The notes: generated by a model from the letters alone, not told the origin. DNA of 64,000 bases from Pseudomonadota bacterium (GCA_016720075.1 JADJXW010000004.1:186001-250000); one strand, 5' to 3'. Numbered from the stretch's first letter, positions 29,513 to 38,965 are shown. Numbers and translations: made by a program.

Positions 29513-30715
29513 TCAGGGCGCCGGCTCGATACGCAGCAATGCACCATCGTCCTCGTCCGTGAGCAGATAGAGCAATCCATCGGGCCCCTGGCGGACCTCG
29601 CGGATACGCTGGCGGAATTCCCTCAGCAGGGATTCGCGCCGGATCTCCTCGGTCTTTTCATTGAACACGATGCGTTGCAGGTGCCCCGTGCCCGGGATGC
29701 GGCCTTCCATCAGTCCGCCGACGAACACATTGCCTTTCCACGCCGGAAACTTGTCGCCGGTGTAAACGGCCATTCCGGCAACCGCGATGGCCGGCACCCA
29801 GAACACCAGCGGCGGCTCAATTCCCGCGCGGGTCGGATGCTCTGAGATGCGTCTGCCGGAGTAGTCCCGACCAAAGCTGACCTGCGGCCATCCGTAATCC
29901 CGCCCGGGCAGGAGGATGTTGATCTCGTCGCCACCATTGGGGCCATTTTCGTGCTGCCACATCTGGCCGGTGCCCGGGTGTGAGATCAGGCCGAGCGTGT
30001 TGCGGTGGCCCAGCGTGTAGATCTCCGGCCGATAACCCTCTCGGCCCACGAAGGGATTGTCAGGCGGCACGGAACCGTCATCGTTCAGACGCAGAACCTT
30101 GCCACGCAGGCTCCTGAAATCCTGTGCGACGTTGGCGATGTCGTCCTGGGACCGACCGCCAGTCGAAAAATAGACCTTGCCGTCTGGTCCGAAGGCAACA
30201 CGGCCGTTCAGTCCCGAGTTGCCAGCGTAGGCGTCAGGAACGAGAAGGTCCTTCACGTCCAGCAGCGCGTGACCTTCGAGCCGGCCCCGCGCGAGTGCCG
30301 GGGCGCCCATCCCGTCCCCCACCGGCTTGGTGTAGGTGAAATAGACCAGGCGATTGCGCTCGAACTGCGGATGCAGCGCGACATCCATCAGCCCGCCGTT
30401 GCCGTCAGTCCGGATCTGCGGCAATCCGGAGATGTGCTGCGGATCCAGCACGCCATTGCGTACGAAGCGCAGGCGGCCTGCCCGCTCGGTGATCAGCAGC
30501 GTGTTGTCTGGAAGGAACGCGATGGCCCAGGGATGCGAAAGCCCCTTCGTCACGACACTCAGGCGAATCTTGTGCTGCTCCGCCGTGTCGATCACCCAGG
30601 GCCCCGCTCCCAACGGCGGGACTGGCACGCCCACGGGCGGTTGTTGTGCAGGACTGAGGGTGGCGCTGACCAGCAGCAGCACCGCGGTCCAGATCAATGA
30701 TTGCTTGCCTCTCAT
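29513..30715 (-). CDS. PQQ-type sugar/aldose dehydrogenase (GSDH family), secreted
   Basis: A 400-residue soluble beta-propeller dehydrogenase with a signal peptide (SLIWTAVLLLVSATLSPAQ). Family hallmarks: LSHPWAIAFLPDNTLLITERAGRLR, GGLMDVALHPQF, YRPEIYTLGHRNTLGL and HENGPNGGDEINILLPGRDYGWP, which line the quinone and calcium sites of aldose-sugar and sorbosone dehydrogenases. It oxidises sugars or other alcohols in the periplasm. ATG 30715 is preceded by GGAG. Divergent from the UGSC-like gene. Confidence 0.88.
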   Translation of the reverse strand: MRGKQSLIWTAVLLLVSATLSPAQQPPVGVPVPPLGAGPWVIDTAEQHKIRLSVVTKGLSHPWAIAFLPDNTLLITERAGRLRFVRNGVLDPQHISGLPQIRTDGNGGLMDVALHPQFERNRLVYFTYTKPVGDGMGAPALARGRLEGHALLDVKDLLVPDAYAGNSGLNGRVAFGPDGKVYFSTGGRSQDDIANVAQDFRSLRGKVLRLNDDGSVPPDNPFVGREGYRPEIYTLGHRNTLGLISHPGTGQMWQHENGPNGGDEINILLPGRDYGWPQVSFGRDYSGRRISEHPTRAGIEPPLVFWVPAIAVAGMAVYTGDKFPAWKGNVFVGGLMEGRIPGTGHLQRIVFNEKTEEIRRESLLREFRQRIREVRQGPDGLLYLLTDEDDGALLRIEPAP

Positions 30716-30875
30716 GCGATCTCCATCTGGATGGCTCGACCCGGCTCAGGCCCGGCCAACGAAAATAGACCAGGGTGCAGCCCGCCAGGGCGAACCGCCA
30801 CCACATGGGGTCGAAGAGCAGACTGTTGTGCTAACTTGCGCGCGGAGCACCCCTTCACGACCAAGGCTGACGGCG

Positions 30876-32489
30876 ATGTCCTTATTTACACTCAGGAAGG
30901 GACTGGTCACCGTCCTGCTCGCCGGTTCTCTGATTGCATCGGCACAGGACGCGGCGCCGGTTTACGCCGCCCTCGACCCGCGCGGTTCGTTCCCGGCCGT
31001 GGAACGGGTGCCGCTCGCAGCGCGGCTGCCGACACTCGCCGGCAAGCGCATCTACATCGTCATGTCGTGGCCGAGCGGCTCGGGCATGGACCAGGTGGCA
31101 AAGGACATCGCCGCCTCCCTCGAAACCCGGCACAAGGCCAGCGGAGCGGTGATAAAGAACCGCAATACGCGCTATTCGGAAGACGACCCCGAGCTCTGGA
31201 AAGAGATGAAACAGGGCGCGGACGGTTACATCTACATCGGCGCGGCCTCTTCCTCGACCACGTCGTACGTATTCAAGTGGAGCACTCATCTCGAGCAGAT
31301 CGGCCTCCCGGGGGGCGCCGCCTATTTCGACCAGCTCGAAAGCGTTCGCGAAACCACGCAGGCGCGCGAGGGCGCACAGATCCGCGGCGCGGCCTTCTCC
31401 TATCCCGTCGATGCGATGGACCGCACGCGATATGCCAATGCGATCGAGCAGACGATCGCCACGCTCACTGCCGCGCTGACGACGACTGAACGCGCAACGG
31501 GCACCATCGCACCCGCGCCCCGGCCCGAGATCGCCGCAAGTGGAAGCCTCGCCGAAATCCAGCGTGTGTTCCACGAGAAGGGCTTCACGGATGGCCTGCC
31601 CATCATTCCGCCGACCCGGGAAGCAGTCGCCGCCATGCTGAAGGGCACCAGCCACTCACCCGATGAGGTCGTCGCCAGGGGCTTCATGCCCGAGGGGCTT
31701 GGCGTGACGGTGCGGCAGGTGGCGATCAACGCGGTGATGGCCGGCTGCCTGCCGGAGCAGATGCCGGTGCTGCTGGCGACGATCGAGGCGTACCAGAAGT
31801 TCAACCTCAATTCGATGCTGCGCTCGACCAACTCGTTCGCGTTCATGCAGGTGGTCAATGGACCGATTGCCAGGACCCTGAAGATGAATTCAGGCGTCAA
31901 CGCGGTCGGGCCAGGCAACCAGGCGAATGCGACGATGGGCCGCGCACTGCGACTTTTCATCACCAACCTCGGCGGCGGCGCGCCAGGCTTGAACATCATG
32001 GCGGTGATCGGCGCCAATTCGAATTACAGCTTCATGTTTGCTGAGAACGAAGAGCAGAGCCCGTGGGAACCTCTCAGCGTGACGCAGGGATTCAGGAAGG
32101 AAGACAGCACGCTGACATTCTTCAGCGGCGGCTGGGCGCATTCAGGCAACTACGGGCTGGGAACAGAATTGGCCGACGTACCAGCCGACCTCGCCCGATA
32201 CCAGCTGCCGAGCGGCGCCGTGCTGATCATTTCGCCCCAACGCGCCGCGGCGTTGTCCCACCAGGGGATGAGCAAGGACGATGTGCGCAGGTTCCTGCAA
32301 CAGAATGCGACGAGACCAGCGCGCGAAGTGCGCGGTTCGCAGAATCAGGCCGGAAGTGGCGATGCTTCAGTGCAGGTGTTCAAGCCAGGCACGATCGACG
32401 TGGTCGTGGCGGGCGGGGACGCCGCCCCCATGATGCAGGCCTGGCACATGTATCGCCCGCAGACCGTTTCCATCGACAAATGGCGGTGA
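30876..32489 (+). CDS. Secreted UGSC-like protein lacking the redox residues
   Basis: A 537-residue protein with a signal peptide (LVTVLLAGSLIASAQ). Residues about 45-165 resemble the UGSC (seleno)protein domain: DGYIYIGAASSSTTS stands where the family has I-G-D-U/C-G-S-C-T-S, followed by THLEQIGLP like the family's LEKxGIP. Here both redox positions are Ala/Ser. The C-terminal part (FTDGLPIIPPTREAVAAML, NAVMAGCLPEQMPVLLAT, NSGVNAVGPGNQANATMGRALRL) is a larger domain that I recall next to UGSC domains but cannot assign. ATG 30876 follows AAGG. A small HH-type secreted gene follows 7 bases downstream. Assignment to UGSC is from memory of the motif and is tentative. Confidence 0.5.
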   Translation: MSLFTLRKGLVTVLLAGSLIASAQDAAPVYAALDPRGSFPAVERVPLAARLPTLAGKRIYIVMSWPSGSGMDQVAKDIAASLETRHKASGAVIKNRNTRYSEDDPELWKEMKQGADGYIYIGAASSSTTSYVFKWSTHLEQIGLPGGAAYFDQLESVRETTQAREGAQIRGAAFSYPVDAMDRTRYANAIEQTIATLTAALTTTERATGTIAPAPRPEIAASGSLAEIQRVFHEKGFTDGLPIIPPTREAVAAMLKGTSHSPDEVVARGFMPEGLGVTVRQVAINAVMAGCLPEQMPVLLATIEAYQKFNLNSMLRSTNSFAFMQVVNGPIARTLKMNSGVNAVGPGNQANATMGRALRLFITNLGGGAPGLNIMAVIGANSNYSFMFAENEEQSPWEPLSVTQGFRKEDSTLTFFSGGWAHSGNYGLGTELADVPADLARYQLPSGAVLIISPQRAAALSHQGMSKDDVRRFLQQNATRPAREVRGSQNQAGSGDASVQVFKPGTIDVVVAGGDAAPMMQAWHMYRPQTVSIDKWR

Positions 32490-32496
32490 ACAACCC

Positions 32497-32880
32497 GTGA
32501 AGATCTCGCAACACTGTTCTGGGGTGGCGCTTGCGGTGCTGCTGCTTTGCACGCCCTGCCAGGCACCAGCGCACCATTCATTCGCCATGTTCGATCGCGA
32601 GCATACCCAGGTGATCTCCGGGGTGATCCGCGAGTTCCAATGGACGAATCCACACACGTGGATCCAGGTCATCGTCACGGACGCTGGCGGCAAGCAGGTG
32701 GAATGGAGCCTGGAAGGCGGCAGCCCGGGCATCCTCGGCCGCAATGGCTGGAAGCGCACGTCGCTGAAGCCAGGCGAGAAGGTCACCGTCGAGATCTACC
32801 CTCTCAAGAGCGGTGAGCCTGGCGGAAGCTTCATCGAGGTGACAAGGGCCGACGGGTCGAAGCTTTATTACCATGGTTAG
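32497..32880 (+). CDS. Small secreted HHSFAMFD protein (DUF6152-like)
   Basis: A 127-residue protein with a signal peptide ending PCQAPA, so the mature chain should start HHSFAMFDREH. It has the family features: IREFQWTNPHTWIQVIV, a VEWSLEGGSPG segment, GWKRTSLKPGEKVTVEIYPL and the end DGSKLYYHG. The same domain is the N-terminal half of the protein at 21112 and the gene at 37011. GTG 32497 start. It lies between the UGSC-like gene and the WEG-motif gene (8 bases), in one operon. Confidence 0.7.
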   Translation: MKISQHCSGVALAVLLLCTPCQAPAHHSFAMFDREHTQVISGVIREFQWTNPHTWIQVIVTDAGGKQVEWSLEGGSPGILGRNGWKRTSLKPGEKVTVEIYPLKSGEPGGSFIEVTRADGSKLYYHG

Positions 32881-32888
32881 ACCTGCCC

Positions 32889-33686
32889 ATGTCTAGACTG
32901 ACAATGGCCTGCGGATTCGCCGCTCTGTTGGCATTGATGGCCTCCGACCTGCGAGCAGCAGCACCCACCCCCAGTGCGGCCGTTCCGTTCGACCTATCCG
33001 GCGTGTGGATGAATGACAACACGCTGGATGAGCGCATGAAACGCGAAGGCCGCACGCGCCAGACTGCAGAGGAACTGCGCGCCGGCGCCGCGACGCCTGA
33101 GGCGCCGCCGCTGACACCGCGCTATCTGGAGATCTACCAGCGCATGCAAGCCGAGACCCGGCGACTTGCGGAAGGCACCGCCACCTGCGAGTGGCCCGGG
33201 ATGCCGACGATCATGACCTACCCCTACCCTTTCGAGATCCTGAGCACTCCAGACCGCATCACCTTCCTGTTCGAGGCAGAGAGCCAGGTGCGCCGCATAT
33301 TCCTGAACCGCACCAGGCATCTGGGCGCGGACGACCTGGACCCCTCCTACAACGGCGACTCCATTGGCCGCTGGGAAGGCACCACGCTGGTCATCGACAC
33401 GATTGGATTCAACACTCGCCGGCCGGTCCGCGGCCTGCCGCACAGCGAGCAGATGAGGATAGTCGAGCGCATCAAGCCGATCGACAGCAACACGATCAGC
33501 AACCAGATCACCATTACCGACCCGGAAGCTTTCACGCGGCCGATGATCATCAATGTCCAGTACTCACGGCGACCGGACTGGCGCATTCGAGAGTATTCCT
33601 GCGCCGAAAACAACCGTGATGCCCCCGATGCCGAGGGACAACGCACCGGTGGCGTCGTGGCGGCGCCTGCGACAACGGCCCCCTGA
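32889..33686 (+). CDS. Secreted WEG-motif protein, partner of the DUF6152-like protein
   Basis: A 265-residue protein with a signal peptide (LTMACGFAALLALMASDLRA). DLSGVWMNDNTLDER begins the mature domain. A conserved CEWPGMPTIM block and YPYPFEILSTPDRITFLFEAE precede the core motif YNGDSIGRWEGTTLVIDTIG and SEQMRIVERI, then TITDPEAFTRPM, and a late single Cys (YSCAENN). It is homologous to the C-terminal half of the fusion at 21112 and to the protein at 35986. The family name is unknown to me. Function is not known; the motif pattern suggests a small beta-rich binding domain. Confidence 0.6.
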   Translation: MSRLTMACGFAALLALMASDLRAAAPTPSAAVPFDLSGVWMNDNTLDERMKREGRTRQTAEELRAGAATPEAPPLTPRYLEIYQRMQAETRRLAEGTATCEWPGMPTIMTYPYPFEILSTPDRITFLFEAESQVRRIFLNRTRHLGADDLDPSYNGDSIGRWEGTTLVIDTIGFNTRRPVRGLPHSEQMRIVERIKPIDSNTISNQITITDPEAFTRPMIINVQYSRRPDWRIREYSCAENNRDAPDAEGQRTGGVVAAPATTAP

Positions 33687-33749
33687 ATTTCCTGGCGTGA
33701 GCTCGGTCGCCCCAACTGCGGGCACCCGATCACTGCGCAGCGGCTGGCC

Positions 33750-34256
33750 CTACTTCTGTCCTGGGTGCACCGTGAATGGACTCGCGTCGAAGGGATCATC
33801 CAGGCGCCCAAGCGCCTGCATCTCTTGCCCTGTCTTGTGGATCTCTGCCTGGAGAGAATTCAGCGTTTCGACCGAAAGCCAGCTCTTGCTCGTGTACTCC
33901 AACTCAACCATCTGCAGGCAGTTGGCAAGATTGTTCACGTGGTGCTGCACCTTGTGCATGGTCTGCCGCAGAGTCTTCTGCTTTTCCTCGCGAATCACCA
34001 GTGTGCGCTCACGCTCCAGCGCATCGTGCAGCTCGCGGTTCAGCCTCTGAAACAGCGCCGTCATCGGAACTGACACGATCAGGGAACACAGGAACGCCGT
34101 GAGAAGGTAGTCCGTGCGCACGCTCCCATGGATCGCGAGGCTGATCGCCGTCGTAATCACAAGAGAACTCGCCACCGCGATGGCGACATAGAGCGCACGC
34201 TCCTGAAGGATGTGCACCCTGTGGCGCGCTGGATAGATGCTGATCTCGAAGGGCAT
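33750..34256 (-). CDS. Two-helix membrane protein with histidine-kinase-like dimerisation helix
   Basis: A 168-residue protein. Two membrane helices at about 21-43 (YVAIAVASSLVITTAISLAIHG) and 50-70 (LLTAFLCSLIVSVPMTALF) are followed by a coiled-coil (LNRELHDALERERTLVIREEKQK) and a segment MHKVQHHVNNLANCLQMVELEY that resembles the H-box helix of HisKA-type kinases (H-x-x-N-N). No ATP-binding (HATPase) domain follows; the protein simply ends. It is either a truncated sensor kinase, a small membrane adaptor with a kinase-like dimerisation helix, or coincidental similarity. Confidence 0.5.
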   Translation of the reverse strand: MPFEISIYPARHRVHILQERALYVAIAVASSLVITTAISLAIHGSVRTDYLLTAFLCSLIVSVPMTALFQRLNRELHDALERERTLVIREEKQKTLRQTMHKVQHHVNNLANCLQMVELEYTSKSWLSVETLNSLQAEIHKTGQEMQALGRLDDPFDASPFTVHPGQK

Positions 34257-34601
34257 GTACTACCTCGCGCAAGGGCTTCGCCGCAGGGCGAACTCGCTGC
34301 TCGCGAGCTCCGCTCGTCACTCAATTGCCTGAGTTCGACTACCTGGCGTACCCGTTCACTCCCGGTTCTGTTCTGTTCCAGCGCCCGCCAGTTTCCGCAT
34401 CTGCCGGATTTCCTGCGAGAGCGGGAAGTCCAAGCCGTCAAGGATACCGTCGAATGCCCGCCGCTGTGTAGAGCCGGCGCCTGCGACATCACACGATGAT
34501 GGCGCGCGAAGGGCTGCATGCCCTGCCGAGCAGGCAGCGGCAAGCAGGAAGCATGATCCGCGGCGATATGCTATACCGCTGACAAATTCGGGGTGGGAAG
34601 C
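34257..34601. other. Intergenic stretch without a convincing gene
   Basis: About 340 bases between divergent genes. No confident coding frame; one minus-strand frame ending at 34356 gives a plausible-looking tail (RRAFDGILDGLDFPLSQE) but has no credible start. No repeat or terminator recognised. Confidence 0.4.
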
Positions 34602-35837
34602 ATGCGTCGACGAAGCTTCATGAAGGCAGCCTTTGGACTCTCGGCCACCGTGGCGGCGGTCGCTGCGATTTCGGCGCTCGCCGCGCCAGGCCGGCCCAAG
34701 GCGAAGATCACGGATGTGCAGGTGAAGCGCATCCGGGTCATCAAGGAGCTCGGCAAGACCGTCTCGGGAAGGGCCTATCGTGTCGGCGGCGACCTTGTCA
34801 CGCTGATCCACACCGATGCCGGGTTGACCGGCATCGGCCCGGGCGTGACGCCCGCGATGCTCGGCGTCGCGCGCCAGCGGCTGGTCGGCGCCGACCCCCT
34901 GGACGTGCAGAGCCTCTCTCGCGTGCTGTTCAATCCCGGCGGAACATTCAATTCCATCGGCAGCGGCGCAAACCTCGAGATCGCGCTGTGGGACCTGGTC
35001 GGCAAGATGCTCGAAATCCCGCTGTACAAGCTGTGGGGCGGAACTCATGGCAAGCTCATGCCCTATGCGAGCCAGTGGTCCACGGGCACGCCCGAAGAAC
35101 GCGCGCGCATGGCGCAGACCGTGCGCGCCCAGAACTGGCGCGCGATCAAGTTCCGGTCACATTTTCCCACGATGAAGGAAGACGTGGCGCTCATCGAGCA
35201 GACCCGCAGGCTCATGGGTGATGAATTCGTCATCATGACCGACGCCAACCAGGCGCAAGACACGCCAGATGGCGGGCGCGCAGGCGGCGTCCGCTGGGAC
35301 TACAAGCGGGCGCTCGACACGGCTCGCGAATACGCGCGGCTGGGACTCTACTTCCTCGAGGAACCGCTGCCGCGCTGGGATTTCGACCAGTTGGCCGAGC
35401 TGCGCCGCGCTTCAGGCCTGCGTCTGGCTGGCGGCGAGGCGAGCACGGGGCTGCACGAATACCGCGGCATGCTCGAGAAAGGGTCGCTCGACATCATCCA
35501 GTTCGAGATCAGCGTGATCGGCCCCACCATCGCGCGCCAGGTCGCAACCCTCGCCGCGGCCTACGACAAGCCGTGCATCGCGCATGTGGGTTTCGGCCCG
35601 GGCGTGTTCTGCGCTGGGCACTTCAATGCTTCCCTGCAGAACGCAGTGTTTCTTGGCCCGAACCACGGAACAGGCCCCACATGGGAAGTGTTCTTCGAGC
35701 CGCCTGCGCTCGACATCGGACAGATATGGAGCGTGTACGAGAACTCACCGCGCATCGACAAGGACGGCTACATGCAGCTTCCGGATGCACCGGGCCTGGG
35801 CGTGAGCATTCGGCCGGAGCTGCTGCAGGACGCCTGA
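34602..35837 (+). CDS. Tat-exported enolase-superfamily protein (mandelate racemase/muconate-lactonizing type)
   Basis: A 411-residue protein with a twin-arginine signal (RRRSFMKAAFGLSATVAA). The barrel shows the superfamily acid/base and metal residues: AIKFRSHFP (Lys in the K-x-K/R position), the metal ligands in IMTDANQA (Asp), FLEEPLPRWD (Glu) and LAGGEAS (Glu), and a late HVGF base region. Family members abstract the proton alpha to a carboxylate: dehydratases, racemases or cycloisomerases. Export is unusual for this superfamily but seen in sugar-acid dehydratase-like proteins. ATG 34602 is preferred over GTG 34593 because it starts the Tat signal and a GTGGGAAG stands in front. Confidence 0.8.
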   Translation: MRRRSFMKAAFGLSATVAAVAAISALAAPGRPKAKITDVQVKRIRVIKELGKTVSGRAYRVGGDLVTLIHTDAGLTGIGPGVTPAMLGVARQRLVGADPLDVQSLSRVLFNPGGTFNSIGSGANLEIALWDLVGKMLEIPLYKLWGGTHGKLMPYASQWSTGTPEERARMAQTVRAQNWRAIKFRSHFPTMKEDVALIEQTRRLMGDEFVIMTDANQAQDTPDGGRAGGVRWDYKRALDTAREYARLGLYFLEEPLPRWDFDQLAELRRASGLRLAGGEASTGLHEYRGMLEKGSLDIIQFEISVIGPTIARQVATLAAAYDKPCIAHVGFGPGVFCAGHFNASLQNAVFLGPNHGTGPTWEVFFEPPALDIGQIWSVYENSPRIDKDGYMQLPDAPGLGVSIRPELLQDA

Positions 35838-35985
35838 TATCCACCAGGGCGCCGGACCACGCAGCGTGCAGGACAAGGCTTTCCGCACCCGTCGGTCCCA
35901 GATTCTCTCCACGCGAAATCACGAAGAGACATAGTATTGGCGGAGCTGGAGATCGTCGCATCGCCTTGGCATCGGGGGAACCCTC

Positions 35986-37014
35986 ATGAGATCCGTCAGG
36001 AACCTGGCATGGGCCGGCATCGGCGCACTCACGCTGGCAATGGCATCGCCGACTGTGCACGCGCAGCGTGGGTCGTTCGGCGGCGGATATGGACCGCCCC
36101 TGAAAGCGGAGAAGCCGCCCAGAGCATTCGCGACGTCGGACGAACACTATGAATACCTGCTCGCGCAGGCAAAGGGTGGCACCAGGCATTCGCTTGCCTC
36201 GGTGCCGCGCTGGGACGGGCTTTGGACCACCGCGGGCAACACACACCTCGAGGCCTTCATCGATAGTCCCGGCGGGCTCGCGGGAAAGGTGCGCGAAGGC
36301 GTACTGACTCCTGCCTACGAGAAGGCCTACAAGGAACGCTGGCGCCAGCAGATGGAGGAAGGCCAGGTTCGCTATGACCGCCTGGCGCACTGCGAGCCGC
36401 CCGGCATGCCACGTTTCCTGCTCGAACCGTACACACACGAGTTCATAAATCTGCCGACCGAGTCGTATCTCATCAACGACTTCGGCCCGTCCATCCGCCG
36501 CGTGCTGATCGGCAAGAAGCACAGCAATCTGTACGGCACGCACTCGTGGTATGGCGACACGATCGGATTCTGGGATGGCGACAAGCTCGTGGTGAATTCG
36601 AAGTTCCTTTACCCGGCAGACTTCACGCGCTGGTCGCCGATGACGAGCAATCAGTTCGAGAGCGTGGAGATCTGGCAGCTGAAGAAATACGCGGGCAACG
36701 TCGAGCGCATCGAAGTTCAGGCCACGTTCTACGATCGGTTTGCGTTCGTGAAACCGGTAAGTGTCGCCTACGCGTTCCGCCGCGCAGTCGATCTCGAGAA
36801 GGCCGACTACCGCGTCAACCACTGGGAGTGCGAGCAGAGCACGAACGCCTATCTCGACGAGAAGGGCGTGTCGAACTTCCATCTGCCCGGCGAGAAAGGG
36901 TTCAACGATGCTCGCGGCGCCACGATGTTCCCGGAGCTTCCCGGCCAGACGCGAGACCCGATCTACAACACGACGCTTACGCCGACTTCTACACAAGAGG
37001 AGCGCTCACGATGA
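35986..37014 (+). CDS. Secreted WEG/WDG-motif protein
   Basis: A 342-residue protein with a signal peptide (SVRNLAWAGIGALTLAMASP, cleavage near VHAQ). It shares the core of the protein at 32889: a CEPPGMPRFLLEPYTHEF block, GDTIGFWDGDKLVVNSKF (in place of GDSIGRWEGTTLVIDTIG), and FESVEIWQLKK. It has a late C-E-Q segment (NHWECEQSTN). Start ATG 35986 with GGGGGAA upstream. Its stop overlaps the ATG of the next gene (ATGA), the DUF6152-like partner, giving the reverse gene order to that at 32497-33686. Confidence 0.65.
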   Translation: MRSVRNLAWAGIGALTLAMASPTVHAQRGSFGGGYGPPLKAEKPPRAFATSDEHYEYLLAQAKGGTRHSLASVPRWDGLWTTAGNTHLEAFIDSPGGLAGKVREGVLTPAYEKAYKERWRQQMEEGQVRYDRLAHCEPPGMPRFLLEPYTHEFINLPTESYLINDFGPSIRRVLIGKKHSNLYGTHSWYGDTIGFWDGDKLVVNSKFLYPADFTRWSPMTSNQFESVEIWQLKKYAGNVERIEVQATFYDRFAFVKPVSVAYAFRRAVDLEKADYRVNHWECEQSTNAYLDEKGVSNFHLPGEKGFNDARGATMFPELPGQTRDPIYNTTLTPTSTQEERSR

Positions 37015-37494
37015 TCACGCGTTTTAAGCTGGCGTCGGTGGCAGTCGCGGCAGGTCTTCTGATTGCAGCCTCGGCAGAGGCGCACCACTCGTTCGCGATG
37101 TTCGATCGCAACACCGAGATCGTGAAGTCCGGCACCGTCGTTCGCTGGGCGTTCAACAACCCGCACTCCTGGCTGTATCTGAACGTCAGGAATCCGGACG
37201 GCACCCAGACCCTGTGGAGCTTCGAGGGCGCCTCTCCGACGGGCCTCATTCAACGCGGTATCACCGGCGATACGTTCAAGCCCGGCGCGAACGTCACGTT
37301 CATGTACTGTCCGCTGCGTGACGGTCGCCCTGGTGGCGCCATCCGGGTGGGCCAGGCTCGACGACGGCAACTATGTCAGCCCGGCGGACGGCGGCTGCAA
37401 CGGCAACAAGGAGAACATCACGCGCTGGGAAGACCTGCTCAAGCAGGGCGTTACTTCACAGGCGAATGAGCCGAAGGAAGCCAAGGCGCAGTAA
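37011..37494 (+). pseudogene. DUF6152-like HHSFAMFD gene with one frameshift
   Basis: Starts at ATG 37011 (overlapping the upstream TGA) with a signal peptide ending SAEA before HHSFAMFDRN. The family pattern is clear: VVRWAFNNPHSWLYLNV, LWSFEGASPTGLIQRG, FKPGANVTFMYCPLRDG. After GGAIR the frame reads nonsense, while the frame one base off continues WARLDDGNYVSP, CNGNKENITRWEDLLK and ends at TAA 37492-37494. Removing one G from the CGGGTGGG run near 37346 restores it. Third copy of the domain in the window. Confidence 0.65.
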
Positions 37495-37499
37495 TCACC

Positions 37500-37635
37500 T
37501 CACTCCCACTCAATTGTTTCGCACGCTCGCAAGCTGCTGCTGCATCAACACTTCTTTCTCGAACCTTGCGATTTACCGTCAGTCCGACCGACGATTTGCG
37601 CCGCTTGACGCCGTGGCGTGCCGATAGACCACGAA
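37500..37635. repeat. guaA-attachment-like repeat, copy 1
   Basis: Plus strand begins TCACTCCCACTCAAT (37500-37514), the reverse complement of codons for I/L-E-W-E-stop, as at the guaA 3' end. After 73 bases comes TTACCGTCAG (37573), then a CCGACCGAC...GCCGCTTG segment, and CCGATAGACCACGAAC at 37621. The spacing of these blocks is shared with three other copies. No arm motif is seen on its left side, which fits the outer edge of an island array. Confidence 0.7.
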
Positions 37636-37804
37636 CCATCGACTGCAGAACCCCTCAAACAGGCGCCCCAGACCAGGATCGACTGATTCTGCGAGCGATG
37701 CGCTGTGCCGCGAACTGGTCTCGGAGGTTCGAGACATCTACCGCGCCAGTCAGCAACGCAGATCCAGTTGTCCTCGCGCATGGCCGAACGGAACCCTCAG
37801 CGTG

Positions 37805-38357
37805 TCACTCCAGCCACGCACGCTTCGTCACCACATGAGGCGCGAGAGGGCCACCGGCACTCGAGGTAATCTCTGGCGTCTCGCCCAACCGGGCATAGAC
37901 CAGCAGTTCCCCGATAACCGCGCCCAGATGCAGGTCCCCGACCTGGCCCAGTCGACTAGATCGAACGCGACCTTCGCCGTCGAACACCACAACGCTGGGG
38001 TTCCTGTAGCTCATACGCACGCATCGTCAGCGGGATCGAACTGTCGTGCGCCGCCTGATCGATCCCGACGGGGAAGCGAATCCGGTATTCACTCAGGAAC
38101 GCCCGCAGGGCCTTCGGCCCCATGACGTCGTGGTGCTCGAAGACCGTGTTGCAGCCCGATCACCGCGACCCGCTCGCTCGGGAAAATGGCGTTGATGCGT
38201 GCCGCTTGCGGCAGGCCGTCGGACACGCACCCGGGCACAGCATCTGGAACGCATGCAGCACGACAACCTTGCCTCGAAGGCCGGCCAGCGTCACGGGATG
38301 AGGGTATTCAGCCACTCGCTGACTTGCCAGGGCGGTGATGAAGTCTGTTTCAACCAT
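37805..38357 (-). pseudogene. Redoxin/thioredoxin-fold protein, several frameshifts
   Basis: Fragments in different frames together read: LRGKVVVLHAFQMLCPG, then GLPQAARINAIFPSERVAVIGL, HTVFEHHDVMGPKALRAFL, EYRIRFPVGIDQA, PSVVVFDGEGRVRSSR, and a C-terminus ending HVVTKRAWLE. This is a redoxin-domain protein with a CPGC active site, of which the second Cys is lost through a missing base. At least three frame changes are needed, too many for one sequencing slip, so real decay is likely. It lies with decayed AhpD-like and protoglobin-like genes. Confidence 0.6.
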
Positions 38358-38422
38358 GTTTGCCGTCCATCGTGGAAGAAGCCCGACGCCCTGCGCGCCG
38401 GGCTAATCGGACTCTCCAGCGG

Positions 38423-38965
38423 CTACGCGACGCGGCGCAGCTTCACCGCCGGAAAATCCACAGGACAGCGAAACGCAACGTTCACGTAGTTAGTGAACAA
38501 GTTCAGAGCCACGTGTGCGACTATTCGACGATCGCTTCGTCGCCGAAGCCTGCATCGCGCAAGGCTCGCACGTCCGGAGTCACTGACCTTCCCGCGATCG
38601 TTAACCAGCCGGGCGCAAAGCGCAGAACGGCCTGAGTCGAGAAATCGGCAGACTCCCTGCCTGGGCGCGCTGCATTTCCTCGGCGGTCGCACCGCCGTTC
38701 CGGCCGAGTGCCGTGTGCGCGGCCAGGCATTACTCGCATGGTTGCGATCGGCCACCGCCACCGCGATCTGCTCGCCGAGCTTTGCCAGGATCACACCGGC
38801 ACCAAAGCGCACCGAACGCGCCCCACATGGACTTGAGCGCGGCCGGGAGTTGGCGACTGCCCGAAACATGTTGGGCGTGGTACCGAAAGCACCGTGGATC
38901 GCATCGAGGAGGGTCTTGCTCTCGGCGCGGGCTTCGCTTCTATCAATCAGAGGTACACGATTCAT
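38423..38965 (-). pseudogene. AhpD/carboxymuconolactone-decarboxylase-like peroxidase, degenerate
   Basis: From ATG 38965 (AAGGAAAT upstream) it reads MNRVPLIDRSEARAE, LLDAIHGAFGTTPNMFRAVA, then in other frames GAGVILAKLGEQIAVAVADRN, ESADFSTQAVLRFA and HVALNLFTNYVNVAFRCPVDF. This is the AhpD-like family with a C-x-x-C peroxidase/thiol motif; the expected HCEYCLAAH segment has a missing base and a TAC to TAA change. Several indels make this a true pseudogene. Confidence 0.65.

Noticed and set aside
33718..34340. Further attachment-like copy near CACTCAATTG at 34319
   Set aside because: Only a short match to the core; no TTACCGTCAG block at the fixed distance.
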